Positions 9,575-18,600 of a stretch of DNA of 64,000 bases are shown here, piece after piece (positions within the stretch are counted from its first letter, which is position 1; each line of letters starts with the position of its first letter). Under the pieces are notes generated by a model. It was not told the origin of the DNA, did no database searches, and was given only the letters and a program-made list of their open reading frames with translations. Both the position numbers and the translations under genes were made by a program. Source of the stretch: Archangium gephyra (GTDB taxonomy: Bacteria > Myxococcota > Myxococcia > Myxococcales > Myxococcaceae); contig NZ_CP011509.1 in assembly GCF_001027285.1 (NCBI RefSeq), positions 546,501 through 610,500 on the forward strand, given 5' to 3'.

Positions 9575-10762
9575 ATGCCCAAGCCGACCCTTCCCCCCGC
9601 GGTGACGCTCCCCACCGATGAGGCACGCGCCTGGCTCGTCAGCCACCTCGGGCTGGCCACGTCCTCCTGGCCCCAGGGCGCCGAGGGCGTGCGCGCGCTG
9701 CTACTCCACCTGCGCCACATCCAGTTGGATCCGCTCGACGTCATCGGCACCAACGCGGACCTCGTGGCGCTCGCGCGCGTGGACGGCCTCGCCAAGGGAG
9801 ACGTGTACCGCCACCTCTACCCCGGCCACGCCTTCGAGCACTGGGCCAAGGAGCGCTGCCTGCTGCCCGCCAGCGCCTTCCCCCACTACCGCGAGCGCTC
9901 CCTGGAAACCCCCTGGTGGGGCCTCGCCACGCGGCTGGCACGGCTGCCCGAAAAGGTACTCGGCGCCGTGCTCGAGGAGCTCGAGGCCCGGGGCCCCCTC
10001 ACCGCCGCGGAGCTGACCGACCACGGCGCGGTGCAGCCGCTCGACTGGAGCGGGTGGAAGGGCACGGGCAAGGCCTCCTCCATGGCGCTCGAGGTGCTGT
10101 GGACACGCTGTGAGATCGTCGTGTGTGGCCGTGGCCCGGGTGGCAAGCGCTATGACGTGCCACACCGCGCCCTCCCGGACGTGGCGCGAGCCCACGCCGG
10201 CCATACCAGTGACGAGAGCTTCGCGCGCTGGGCCCTCACCGAGCGCGTGGAGGCCGCGGGCCTGCTCTCGCGCGCGAGCGGCCCGCACTGGTCCACCCTG
10301 TCACCGGTGCGCACCTCGCCGCTGCCGGACGCCATGGTGCGCGAGGGCGTGTTGGAAGAGGTGGCACTGCCCGGCTCACCCCGGCGCTACCTGGCTCCCG
10401 CGGGCTTCCGCTCGCGGCCGGTGACGGCGCCGGACGAGCGGATGCGGATACTGGGCCCCCTGGATCCCCTGCTGTGGGACCGGGGACTGGTGAACCAGCT
10501 CTTCGGCTTCGAGTACGTGTGGGAGGTGTACAAGCCCGAGGAGCGGCGCCGCTGGGGCTGGTACGTGTGCCCCCTGTTGCACCGGGGCCAGCTGGTGGGA
10601 AGGCTGGAGGCGCGCGTGCAGGAGGGCGTGCTGCGTGTGGAGAAGTTGTGGAGGGAAAAGGGCGTGAAGCTGGACGACGCGGCGCTCGACGAAGCCCTGG
10701 CACGCCATGCACGGGCATGCGGCGCGGTGAAGGTGCGCCGGCCCCGGGCACGGGTGGGCTGA
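9575..10762 (+). CDS. winged-helix DNA glycosylase, YcaQ/AlkX family
   Basis: 395 residues from ATG 9575, eleven bases after lysR. Resembles the HTH_42 (YcaQ, AlkX/AlkZ) family: RALLLHLRHIQLDPLDVIG near residues 40-60 places a Q-x-D catalytic motif where AlkX enzymes have it (AlkZ enzymes have Q-x-Q), followed by the usual ERCLLPASAFPHY and FEYVWEVYKPEERRRWGWY segments. Characterised members remove alkylated bases and unhook interstrand crosslinks, including those made by nitrogen mustards and azinomycin-type natural products. The length matches the family. Start and stop are clean, and it may be cotranscribed with lysR. Substrate range is inferred from family only. Confidence 0.85.
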   Translation: MPKPTLPPAVTLPTDEARAWLVSHLGLATSSWPQGAEGVRALLLHLRHIQLDPLDVIGTNADLVALARVDGLAKGDVYRHLYPGHAFEHWAKERCLLPASAFPHYRERSLETPWWGLATRLARLPEKVLGAVLEELEARGPLTAAELTDHGAVQPLDWSGWKGTGKASSMALEVLWTRCEIVVCGRGPGGKRYDVPHRALPDVARAHAGHTSDESFARWALTERVEAAGLLSRASGPHWSTLSPVRTSPLPDAMVREGVLEEVALPGSPRRYLAPAGFRSRPVTAPDERMRILGPLDPLLWDRGLVNQLFGFEYVWEVYKPEERRRWGWYVCPLLHRGQLVGRLEARVQEGVLRVEKLWREKGVKLDDAALDEALARHARACGAVKVRRPRARVG

Positions 10763-10763
10763 G

Positions 10764-11786
10764 CTACTGGGCCAGGTCCTCCAAGACGTCGGAGAGGGCG
10801 GTGGCGTTCAACGAGCGGTCAAACCACCGGTCGAGGGTGGCCACGTCCGTGCAGGAGAGGATGCGCTGGCGGGCCGTCTCGTCGACCTTCACGCCGCGCG
10901 CGGTGAGCGTCCGCAGGATGTACTCGGCACGCGCCCGGATCAGCCCTTCTTCCCGGCCCTCCTCCCGGCCCCTGGCCAGACCTTTCTGGACTCCCTGCTC
11001 GAGCATCTCCTCGGCCCAGGTTCTCATCAGATCCTCCGCTCGTTGCCCATCCAGCACCGAATGTAACACCCGCCTCGCCGCTGCGTGGACGGCCGCATTC
11101 CTCTCCACCCACAACAGGTAACGAATGACCACCACCAGATGCTCCGCGCCCTCGGCGTCCGCGTACACCTGCGCGAAGAGCACCACCCAGTCCGGCAGCT
11201 TCCGGGCCAGTTCCCCGGTGCGTCCGTAGCGCAGCACCAGCCAGGCCAGGCGGGCCAGCGGCGGACCCGAGCGCGCTCGCAGCGCCTCTTCCCGCTCGGC
11301 CGTCAGGTCATCCAGCAGGTATTCGAAGCGCGGTACCAGCGCTCGCCACTGCTCCCCTGGAAGCTCGAAGAGCTCCTCCACCCGGCGCGGCGCCGTCCAG
11401 GCCCCATCCGGCCCGTGGTACATGACGAGCGGAATGATGACCGGCAGCCGCGTGCTCTCCGGGTGCTCCTGTCTCCAACGCTCCACCTGGCGCACCACGT
11501 AGCGCAGCATGCGCAGCGCCATCCACCGGTCCACCGACGACTGGTGCTCCAGCAACACGTACAGCAACAACGGCTGGCCCGTGCGCAGCCGGGCCGTGAA
11601 GAGCAGATCGCTCTCCGTCTCGCGCAGCTCCGGGTCCACCACGCTGCCGTGCTCTCGCCGCAGGGACGTCCAGTCCACCTCCGAGACGACATGCGCGGGC
11701 AGCACGGCGCGCAGTTCGGCCTCGGCCCGCTCGGGGTGGCCGAAGGTGTAGCGGGCGAAGAGATCATGCGGTCCAGACATGGCCAA
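10764..11786 (-). CDS. Rpn family recombination-promoting nuclease/putative transposase
   Basis: 340 residues (MAMSGPHDLF; the second ATG six bases in is equally possible). The N-terminal half has the PD-(D/E)xK nuclease pattern of the Rpn/YhgA group: ESDLLFTARLRTGQPLLLYV followed by LLEHQSSVDRWMALRMLRY, with Asp, Glu-x-Gln and hydrophobic strands in the expected order. The C-terminal part is helical and charged (GLARGREEGREEGL) and ends in a small helical domain seen in many myxobacterial and cyanobacterial copies. Characterised Rpn proteins are Ca/Mg-dependent endonucleases that stimulate recA-independent recombination. The gene converges on the glycosylase gene with one base between the stops. 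Confidence 0.88.
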   Translation of the reverse strand: MAMSGPHDLFARYTFGHPERAEAELRAVLPAHVVSEVDWTSLRREHGSVVDPELRETESDLLFTARLRTGQPLLLYVLLEHQSSVDRWMALRMLRYVVRQVERWRQEHPESTRLPVIIPLVMYHGPDGAWTAPRRVEELFELPGEQWRALVPRFEYLLDDLTAEREEALRARSGPPLARLAWLVLRYGRTGELARKLPDWVVLFAQVYADAEGAEHLVVVIRYLLWVERNAAVHAAARRVLHSVLDGQRAEDLMRTWAEEMLEQGVQKGLARGREEGREEGLIRARAEYILRTLTARGVKVDETARQRILSCTDVATLDRWFDRSLNATALSDVLEDLAQ

Positions 11787-11916
11787 ACGCCCTCAAGCAT
11801 CCGGCGGGCCAGGGACGCCTGACGCACCCCGCCAGGGCTCGCGGCGTGAGGCGGGTCACACCGCCCGCGAACCCGGGTGGGCCCTGTCCTTCCCACCTGC
11901 TAGGGTTGCCGCCCGC

Positions 11917-12468
11917 ATGTGGCGCACCATCGCTCCGAGGGGAGAGACCCTGTTCGAGGTCGGGAAGTACCGGGTTCGACGCGTCTCGGAGGAGGACGCG
12001 CCGATCATCCGCCAGCTGGGCGAGCGCTGTCTGGATCACCTCGAGCTCCACTACGGCTCACCGCCCGACCCCGCGCAGATGATCCGCGATCTCCTCACGG
12101 ACCTGCCTCCGGGCAAGACGCTCAGTGACAAGTTCGGCATGGGCGTCTTCGATGGCTCGGGCCAGCTGGTGGGCGCCATCGACGTCATCCGCGACTACCC
12201 CGAGCCGCGCGAGTGGTACCTCGGCCTGCTGGTGCTCGAGCCGGCCTGGCGCAACCAGGGCCTGGGCGCGAAGCTGCTGGACGCGCTGACCCAATGGCTG
12301 CGCCGGCGCGATGCCGCGTACCTGCGCCTCGCCGTGTCCGAGTACAACGCCGCCGGCCAGCGCTTCTGGAAGCGCGGCGGCTTCGAGCCCGTCAAGCAGG
12401 TGCTCGCCGAGTTCGGCAACAAGAAGAGCGTCTTCCACGTCCTGCGCCGTGCCCTGGAGGTGCGATGA
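11917..12468 (+). CDS. GNAT family N-acetyltransferase
   Basis: 183 residues from ATG 11917 (MWRTIAPRG); an upstream in-frame start would overlap the divergent Rpn gene. GNAT features: YRVRRVSEEDAPIIRQLGE at the N-terminus, the beta4 strand WYLGLLVLEPAWRNQGLGAK with the acetyl-CoA pyrophosphate loop (N-Q-G-L-G), and the C-terminal AAGQRFWKRGGFEPV. It transfers an acetyl group from acetyl-CoA to an unknown amine. Its stop overlaps the start of the next gene (ATGA), so the two are coupled. Confidence 0.85.
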   Translation: MWRTIAPRGETLFEVGKYRVRRVSEEDAPIIRQLGERCLDHLELHYGSPPDPAQMIRDLLTDLPPGKTLSDKFGMGVFDGSGQLVGAIDVIRDYPEPREWYLGLLVLEPAWRNQGLGAKLLDALTQWLRRRDAAYLRLAVSEYNAAGQRFWKRGGFEPVKQVLAEFGNKKSVFHVLRRALEVR

Positions 12469-13259
12469 AGTGTCCGGAGTGCAAGGGGCAGATGCTCGAA
12501 CGGTCCTTCGAGGCCCACCAGGGAAGGCAGGTGACGCTGGACGTCTGCCACACCTGCCGCGGCCTGTGGTTCGACACCCACGAGAGCCTCCAGCTCTCCG
12601 CCACGGGAACCCTGCGCCTCTTCCGCGAGCTGTATGACCGCCAGGGCGAGCGCCCTCCCCCCGGCCACCGTGTGCTGTCCTGCCCGCGCTGCGACTCGAA
12701 GCTGGAGCGGGCGCATGACCTGGCGCACAACAACCGCTTCCAGTACTCGCGCTGCACGCAGCTTCATGGCCACTTCATCTCCTTCTTCCAGTTCCTGCGC
12801 GAGAAGGGCATCGCCCGCGAGCTCACGCCCCGGGAGCTCACCGAGCTGCGCAAGCACGTGGACACGCTCCTGTGCTCCGACTGCGGCGAGCCCGTGCGGC
12901 TGGCGAACCTGACGGCCTGTGTGCGCTGTCAGGCCCCGCTCTCGCTGTTGGATCCCGAGTGCGTGGAGAACACGGTGCGCGGCGCGCAGAAGGCGGACGG
13001 CTCGCGCCGGGACGTGGCGCCCGAGGTGGCCGCCCGGCTGCTGATGAACGAGCTGAAGCTCAGCGGCTTCCACCGCAAGCCCCCGCCTCGCGACAGGCCC
13101 GAGCACCGCTCGAACGCCATTCCCGCCGTCACGCTCGACGCCCCGGATCGTCGCACCTCGGAGAACGCCAGCGGCGCCGCCGACGCCGTGGACCTGATCG
13201 AGATGGGCATCGAGCTCGTCGGCGTCGGGCTGCGAGCCCTGAAGCACTTCTTCACCTGA
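12465..13259 (+). CDS. TFIIB-type zinc-ribbon protein
   Basis: 264 residues, start overlapping the GNAT stop. Three Cys pairs suggest zinc ribbons: CPECKGQM with CHTCRGLWFD (the zf-TFIIB signature, residues 3-35), CPRCDSKLERA (about 75), and CSDCGEPVRL with CVRCQAPL (about 135-155). The C-terminal 80 residues are low-complexity and end in a hydrophobic helix (AVDLIEMGIELVGVGLRALK) that could bind a membrane or partner. Proteins of this kind in myxobacteria have no assigned function; nucleic-acid or protein binding is the usual inference for zf-TFIIB ribbons. Confidence 0.75.
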   Translation: MKCPECKGQMLERSFEAHQGRQVTLDVCHTCRGLWFDTHESLQLSATGTLRLFRELYDRQGERPPPGHRVLSCPRCDSKLERAHDLAHNNRFQYSRCTQLHGHFISFFQFLREKGIARELTPRELTELRKHVDTLLCSDCGEPVRLANLTACVRCQAPLSLLDPECVENTVRGAQKADGSRRDVAPEVAARLLMNELKLSGFHRKPPPRDRPEHRSNAIPAVTLDAPDRRTSENASGAADAVDLIEMGIELVGVGLRALKHFFT

Positions 13260-13290
13260 GTTCCCCCCTCACCCGCGGTACCCCCACGAC

Positions 13291-14847
13291 ATGACGCACC
13301 GACAACCCACGCGGCTTCCGCTCCTGCTCCTGCTCACGCTGACGGCCCTGACCGGCTGCCCCAAGCCCCCGCCGACTCCGGAGCAGACCCACTCCGAGAT
13401 CCAGTTCGACGTGACGGTGCCGCCCGAGACCCCGGTGAACGCCACGCTCCTGCTCACGGGCGAGGACTCGGCGTTCAAGGGCCCCACCGGCCAGGGACTG
13501 GAGCTCGTCTTCCAGGGGGGCACCACCTTCTCCGCCAAGACGCGGGTGCCCAAGAACCAGCCGCTCACCTACACCGTCCAGATGACCACGCCGTCCGCGC
13601 AGGTGGCGCTCGACACGGCGGGGAGCGTGGTGCCCGCCCGGACGCTCGAGGCGCACCAGAACGAGGAGAACGTGAGCTTCAGCGTGGAGCGCTGGGGCCC
13701 GGCCGGGGGTGACACCCAGCCTCGGACCGCCTTCGTGGTCGCGGTGCCGGAGACGACTCCCGGGACCGATGACATCTACCTGGCTGGCAACCATGAGCTG
13801 CTGGGCGGCTGGAACCCGGCGGGCGTGAAGCTCTACAAGGCGGTGAACAACAGCTACGCCACCGTGCTCTCCTTCACGCCGGACACGTCGCTCGAGTTCA
13901 AGGTGACGCGCGGCTCGTGGGACAAGGTGGAGAAGACGGCCGAGGGCGCCGAGGTGGCCAACCACTCGCACAAGACGGGGACGGGCTTCTCGCGCGTCTC
14001 GCTCTCGGTGGGAGCGTGGGCGGACTTCATCACCCTTCCGCCCGAGCAGGTGCTCACCGGGAAGATCGAGTACCTGAGCGTGACGCCCACCAACACGCTG
14101 CTGAAGAAGCGTGACGTCATCGTCTGGCTGCCGCCGGACTACGGCGACGACCCCGAGCGCCGCTACCCGGTGCTGTACATGCACGACGGGCAGAACCTGA
14201 TGGATGCCACCACGGCGTTCGCCGGGGAGTGGGGTGTGGACGAGACGGCGCAGGAGCTCGTCGAGGCCGGGAAGGTGGACGCGCTCATCATCGTGGGCAT
14301 CTACAACACCTCGGACCGGGGCCCCGAGTACACGCAGGTCCCCGATGCCCGCTACCCCGAGGTGGACGGGGCCAACGGCGGCAGGGCGGACGCGTACGGC
14401 CAGTTCATCGTCAACGAGCTCAAGCCGATGATCGACGGCAAGTACCGCACGCGGCCAGAGGCGAAGTACACGGGCCTGGCCGGCTCGTCGCTGGGTGGCC
14501 TGGTGACGATGTACCTGGGCATGAAGCACCCGGACACGTTCAGCCGCCTGGCCGTCATCTCTCCCTCGGTGTTCTGGGGGAACAACGACATCGTCACGAA
14601 GGTGAACGCGCTGCCCGGCAAGCTGGCGCTGCGCATCTGGGTGGACATCGGCACCGAGGAGGGCAGCAGCAGCCAGGAGACGGTGGACGACACGCGGCTG
14701 CTGCGCGACGCGCTGGTGAACAAGGGGTGGGTGCTCGGCGGCGACCTCAAGTACACCGAGGTGGAGGGCGGCAAGCACAACGAGGCGGCCTGGGCCGCGC
14801 GCTTCGGCAGCGTGCTCCAGTACCTCTTCCCCCCGCCTCCTCCGTGA
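13291..14847 (+). CDS. lipoprotein esterase with carbohydrate-binding-like domain (enterochelin esterase/EstD fold)
   Basis: 518 residues. The signal peptide ends in a lipobox (LLTLTALTGC, Cys near residue 23), so the protein is lipidated and anchored outside the inner membrane. Residues ~145-250 contain a starch-binding-like domain (DIYLAGNHELLGGWNPAG). The C-terminal part is an esterase of the PF00756 type: YPVLYMHDGQNLMD, nucleophile in GLAGSSLGGLVTMY (Ser of G-S-S-L-G), and a C-terminal His in EGGKHNEAAWAAR. Relatives hydrolyse ester bonds of siderophores, acyl sugars or feruloyl groups. The carbohydrate-binding module suggests a sugar ester, which is inference. It is preceded by only 31 non-coding bases after the zinc-ribbon gene. 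Confidence 0.82.
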   Translation: MTHRQPTRLPLLLLLTLTALTGCPKPPPTPEQTHSEIQFDVTVPPETPVNATLLLTGEDSAFKGPTGQGLELVFQGGTTFSAKTRVPKNQPLTYTVQMTTPSAQVALDTAGSVVPARTLEAHQNEENVSFSVERWGPAGGDTQPRTAFVVAVPETTPGTDDIYLAGNHELLGGWNPAGVKLYKAVNNSYATVLSFTPDTSLEFKVTRGSWDKVEKTAEGAEVANHSHKTGTGFSRVSLSVGAWADFITLPPEQVLTGKIEYLSVTPTNTLLKKRDVIVWLPPDYGDDPERRYPVLYMHDGQNLMDATTAFAGEWGVDETAQELVEAGKVDALIIVGIYNTSDRGPEYTQVPDARYPEVDGANGGRADAYGQFIVNELKPMIDGKYRTRPEAKYTGLAGSSLGGLVTMYLGMKHPDTFSRLAVISPSVFWGNNDIVTKVNALPGKLALRIWVDIGTEEGSSSQETVDDTRLLRDALVNKGWVLGGDLKYTEVEGGKHNEAAWAARFGSVLQYLFPPPPP

Positions 14848-14860
14848 GTTGACTGGTGAA

Positions 14861-14890
14861 CAATCGGGGGCGCCCCCCCAGGGCGTCCCT
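14861..14890 (+). terminator. GC-rich hairpin after the esterase gene
   Basis: The short gap after the esterase stop contains GGGGGCGCCCCCC followed by a second GC stem. It can fold as a strong hairpin, but without a U-tract. Rho-independent termination is plausible, not certain. Confidence 0.35.
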
Positions 14891-14942
14891 CTCACTCCAG
14901 GAGGAACCGGAAAGCGCGGACTCCTGGTAACATTCCCCTTCA

Positions 14943-17030
14943 TTGGTTACGCCATACAGGCGTCGTGCGGGGGAGTGGCTGTTGGTGCCCATCGACACAC
15001 TGGCTCGCCGCCTCCCGCTGTTGCTCGCGGTGGCCGCTCCCTTCCTGGTCTGCTGGCTCTTCATCGACGCGTACGTCCTGCCGGCCCACCTCGAGCCGTA
15101 CGTCCTGCACCTGAACGGGACGTGGAAGCTCCAGGAGGGCGACGGGGTGGGGTGGGCGGAGCCGGCGTATGACGACTCGGGGTGGGGGGAGATCCGCTTC
15201 CCCGGGGGGTACTCCTCGCAGGGCTACCGGGCGAGCCAGGCCTGGGCGCGCAAGCGGTTCGAGCTGCCCGCATCGCTTCGGGACAAGCCGCTGCTGCTCA
15301 CGATGGGAGGAATGCGCACCAGCCGCGTGACGCTCTTCGTGAACGGACACGAGGTGGGCCGGACGGACGAGTCCTTCCGCGGGCTCAAGGGCGAGGTGGA
15401 TGGACTGGAGGCCTGGAGGGTGGACAGCCGGGAGCTGCTGCCGGGCTCCAACGTGCTCGCCGTCCGCTTCGAGTGGACGCTGCCCGGAAACGATGGCGTG
15501 CTGGACGGGCGCATGCTGCTGGGGGCGCAGGAGCAGCTGACGCCGTACTACCTGCGCGCGAGCGACATCCGCCAGTTCTTCCAGAACGGAGCGCTCGCCC
15601 TCTTCGCGTTCATGCTGCTGCTGCTGGGCATGTTCATGAGCCGGAAGGCGGATCCCTCCCGGAGGGCGCTGCGGCGCTCCACCGTCTTCGTGGTGGCCTC
15701 GGCGGCGTTCTACCTGGGCGCGCGGACCGGGCTGCTGCCCTTGAGGCAGTCCTCTCCCCTGACGTTCACGATTCTCTCCCTCACGGTGGTGGGCATCGTC
15801 TGGGCCATCATCGAGTTCTCCCAGCATTATTGCCTCGGGCACGTCACCCGAGGCGGGAAGGCCCACCGGGCCGTCTGCGGGGTGTTCGCGGGCGCCTTCC
15901 TCGCGGTGCAGGTGCTCGGCCCGCTCGAGGGGCCCGTAGTGCTCTACCGGCTCTTCGCCCTCTACATCTTCGCAAGCGTGCTGTACGTGTCGGGGTTGAC
16001 GACGGCCACGCTGCTGCGCCGCCAGCGCTCGTCGGATGCGGTGTTCGCGGCGGCCATCTTCTGCATGCTCGGCGCGGGCGTGGTGGATCTGCTCACCGAC
16101 TTGTATGTGTTTCAGGCGCCCCGCCTCTTCTCGGTGTCGGTGATCAACCTGGGGCTGTGCGTGGGCGTGCTGCTCATCGCGGACTTCATCCAGCTCAGCT
16201 ACGTCAACGAGACGCTCTCGGCGAACCTGGCCCGGTCGAACGCGGAGCTCGCGGTGGCGCTGGCCCGAGCGGAGGACGCCGCCCGGCTCAAGAGCGCGCT
16301 GCTGGCGGAGCGGCTGGCCTCGGTGGGCACCCTGGCCACCGGGGTCGCCCATGAGATCAACAACCCCATGGCCTACGTGACGGCGAATCTGACGTTCCTC
16401 TCCAAGCAACTGCCGGAGCTGGCGCACTGCGCGGAAGGCGACGAGGCCGTGAAGGAGGAGCTGGCCGAGCTGGGGCAGGTGGCCACGGAGAGCCTGGAAG
16501 GGGCGCGGCGGGTCAACCAGATCGTCAAGGAGTTGAGGCTCTTCGCCCGGGGGGGTGGCGACGAGCGGCTGGAAGCGGTCGACGTGCGCACCGTGGCGAG
16601 GAGATCCTTGAACCTGGCGCTGCACGAGCTGGAGCAACGCGCGCGGATCATCCAGGAGCTGGAGGAGGTGCCCCGGGTGCTCGGCAGCGAGTCCCAGCTC
16701 GGCCAGGTCTGTCTCAACCTGCTGCTCAACGCGGGCCAGGCGATGACGAAGGAAGACACGGACCGCAACGAGCTCATCCTGCGCACGCGCCGGCGCGAGG
16801 ATGGCTGGGTGATGCTCGAGGTCGCGGACACGGGCTGTGGGATTCCCCCGGAGGATCAACGCAGGCTGTTCGATCCGTTCTTCACCACGAAGCAGACGGG
16901 GGAGGGGATGGGGATGGGGCTCTCCATCTGCCATGGAATCGTCAAGCGGCTGGGTGGGGAGATCCAGGTGGAGAGCGCGGTGGGAAAGGGCAGCGTGTTC
17001 CGGGTCGTCCTGCCGCCGCACGCCGCCTGA
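14943..17030 (+). CDS. membrane sensor histidine kinase with galactose-binding-like sensor and 7-TM region
   Basis: Up to 695 residues from TTG 14943; a GTG at 14985 with GGGGGAG about ten bases upstream may be the real start. One N-terminal TM helix (LPLLLAVAAPFLVCWLFI) precedes a roughly 150-residue extracytoplasmic domain that looks like the jelly-roll of glycoside hydrolase family 2 (LNGTWKLQEGDG, DSGWGEIRFPG, RVTLFVNGHEVG). About seven TM helices follow, then a coiled linker, HisKA (GVAHEINNPMAYV, phospho-His near residue 472) and an HATPase domain (LNLLLNAGQAM, ADTGCGIPPEDQ, GMGMGLSICHGIVKRLGG). It should phosphorylate a response regulator on sensing a periplasmic or sugar-like cue. No regulator is adjacent. 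Confidence 0.88.
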   Translation: MVTPYRRRAGEWLLVPIDTLARRLPLLLAVAAPFLVCWLFIDAYVLPAHLEPYVLHLNGTWKLQEGDGVGWAEPAYDDSGWGEIRFPGGYSSQGYRASQAWARKRFELPASLRDKPLLLTMGGMRTSRVTLFVNGHEVGRTDESFRGLKGEVDGLEAWRVDSRELLPGSNVLAVRFEWTLPGNDGVLDGRMLLGAQEQLTPYYLRASDIRQFFQNGALALFAFMLLLLGMFMSRKADPSRRALRRSTVFVVASAAFYLGARTGLLPLRQSSPLTFTILSLTVVGIVWAIIEFSQHYCLGHVTRGGKAHRAVCGVFAGAFLAVQVLGPLEGPVVLYRLFALYIFASVLYVSGLTTATLLRRQRSSDAVFAAAIFCMLGAGVVDLLTDLYVFQAPRLFSVSVINLGLCVGVLLIADFIQLSYVNETLSANLARSNAELAVALARAEDAARLKSALLAERLASVGTLATGVAHEINNPMAYVTANLTFLSKQLPELAHCAEGDEAVKEELAELGQVATESLEGARRVNQIVKELRLFARGGGDERLEAVDVRTVARRSLNLALHELEQRARIIQELEEVPRVLGSESQLGQVCLNLLLNAGQAMTKEDTDRNELILRTRRREDGWVMLEVADTGCGIPPEDQRRLFDPFFTTKQTGEGMGMGLSICHGIVKRLGGEIQVESAVGKGSVFRVVLPPHAA

Positions 17031-17792
17031 TCACCCCCGCTCGGCCCGGGGAGCATCCATGAGCGCGGCCACCTCGGGCGAATAACCCCCCGGCCCCTCA
17101 CCGTGCGCGATGAGCGGCGGACGCACGGAGAGCCCGCGCTGCCTGTCGCGCACCGCGTGCACGAGAAAGCGCGTGGCGGGAGACTCCACGCGCGCATGCA
17201 CGAAGCGCAGGGCCACCGGGTACAGCTTCGCGGCCACGAGCAGCCCGAGCACCTCCGCCACGCGGGCCGCCGGGTACACGAGGCTCACCCGTCCGCCCGG
17301 AGCCAGCGCATGCCGGGCCGCCGCCACCACCGAGGGCGCGTCACACGCCAGCTCCTGCTTGGACAGGGCGCGCTCCTCGTCCGGGCTGCGCACGCCCGCG
17401 TTCACGGGCCGGAAGGGCGGGTTGGACACCACGTGCGCATAGGCCCCCGGGGCGAACAGCGAGCGGGCCTCGCGCAGATCTCCCAGGAGCGGCCGCACCC
17501 GCCCCTCGCACTCATTGAGCGCCACGGCGCGCACCAGACGCGCATGCACCTCGGGTTGCAGCTCCAGCGCGTCCACGGGCCCCAGGCCGAACTGACGCAC
17601 CAACAGGAAGGACACCACGCCACTGCCGGCGCCGAGCTCCAGCAGCGGGCCTCCGGCCTCCCCGCCCTCGGTGGCCGCGAAGGCCGCGAGCAGCACGGCG
17701 TCCAGCGTGAAGCGGTAGCCGCTCCGGCGCTGCAACAGCTTCACGCCCGAGGTGCCAATGGAGTCGAGTGTCTCGTCGGGCGCTTGGATCAC
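17031..17792 (-). CDS. tRNA1(Val) (adenine(37)-N6)-methyltransferase-like enzyme
   Basis: 253 residues from GTG 17792, whose first bases overlap the nitroreductase stop (GTGA). SAM-binding motif I is LLELGAGSGVVSFLL, and the catalytic N6-adenine motif IV is VVSNPPF. The early sequence LLQRRSGYRFTLDAVLLA matches the TrmN6/YfiC family. These enzymes methylate N6 of A37 in the tRNA-Val anticodon loop. The stop directly abuts the end of the convergent kinase gene. A role on another RNA or a protein substrate cannot be excluded, as NPPF is shared by a broad set of methyltransferases. Confidence 0.82.
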   Translation of the reverse strand: MIQAPDETLDSIGTSGVKLLQRRSGYRFTLDAVLLAAFAATEGGEAGGPLLELGAGSGVVSFLLVRQFGLGPVDALELQPEVHARLVRAVALNECEGRVRPLLGDLREARSLFAPGAYAHVVSNPPFRPVNAGVRSPDEERALSKQELACDAPSVVAAARHALAPGGRVSLVYPAARVAEVLGLLVAAKLYPVALRFVHARVESPATRFLVHAVRDRQRGLSVRPPLIAHGEGPGGYSPEVAALMDAPRAERG

Positions 17793-18472
17793 CGGCGCAC
17801 CAGCACCTCGTCCAGGGGCTTCTTGCGGATGTCCGGCACGCGGGCGCCCTCGGCGGGGTAGCCCACGGGGAGCACCGCGAAGGCCTTCTCGTTCTCCGGC
17901 CGGCCGAGCACCTCGCGCAGGAAACCCATGGGCGAGGGCGTATGCGTGAGCGTGGCCACCCCGGCCTGCGTGAGCGCGGCGATGAGGAAGCCCACGGCGA
18001 TGCCCACCGACTCCGGCACGTAGTAGTGCTTCACCTTCTTGCGCGTCCCGTCCGGCAGCTCCTTCACGCCATGAAGCTGCGCGAAGACGACGATGATCGC
18101 GGGCGCGTCGGTGAAGTGGGGCTTGTGCCAGTCGGTGCCCAGCGGCACGAGCGCCTCCAGCCACTCCTCGCTCATGCGCCGCGCATAGGACTCACGCTCC
18201 TCGGCCTCGGCGGCCTCGCGCAACCGGGCCTTGAGGGCGGGGTCGGTGATGACGACGAAGGTCCACGGCTGCTGGTTGGCGCCGCTCGGGGCGTGGGCGG
18301 CACAGGCGATGGCGTCCTCCAGCACGCCGGGGGGAATGGGCTCGGAGGAGAAGTCGCGCACCGAGCGGCGGCGATCCATGGACTCGCGGAAGGCGCGGGA
18401 GCGCCGCTGGGACTCCTCGGGCGAGAGGCGTGGCCAGTCGAGGGGAATGGAGGGATGGCTCTTCTCGCTCAA
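17789..18472 (-). CDS. nitroreductase family protein
   Basis: 227 residues from TTG 18472, chosen because GGAG lies six bases upstream; GTG 18508 (239 aa) is possible and the frame is open further. FMN-binding signatures are clear: RESMDRRRSVRDFSSEPIP near the start, HAPSGANQQPWTFVVI, and the C-terminal LREVLGRPENEKAFAVLPVG. The arrangement is closest to the iodotyrosine deiodinase/BluB-like branch. Such flavoproteins reduce nitro groups or dehalogenate aromatic compounds using NAD(P)H. It is translationally coupled to the methyltransferase gene by a GTGA overlap. Confidence 0.88.
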   Translation of the reverse strand: MSEKSHPSIPLDWPRLSPEESQRRSRAFRESMDRRRSVRDFSSEPIPPGVLEDAIACAAHAPSGANQQPWTFVVITDPALKARLREAAEAEERESYARRMSEEWLEALVPLGTDWHKPHFTDAPAIIVVFAQLHGVKELPDGTRKKVKHYYVPESVGIAVGFLIAALTQAGVATLTHTPSPMGFLREVLGRPENEKAFAVLPVGYPAEGARVPDIRKKPLDEVLVRR

Positions 18473-18600
18473 GAGGGACTCCGGGAATGTCGGACAGAGG
18501 ACCCTCACTCTAGCTGGCTGTCCGTGGGCGTGGAGGTGTGGGCGTTTTTCCGACGGGCCGGGGTTGGCGTCACGCGAGGAATGCACAGCGTGCGAGCCCC

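Noticed and set aside
6884..10762. 1292-residue frame spanning the MFS and LysR genes
   Set aside because: Only its last 395 residues are a real protein (YcaQ family, from 9575); the rest is Gly/Ala/Glu low complexity antisense to the MFS gene.
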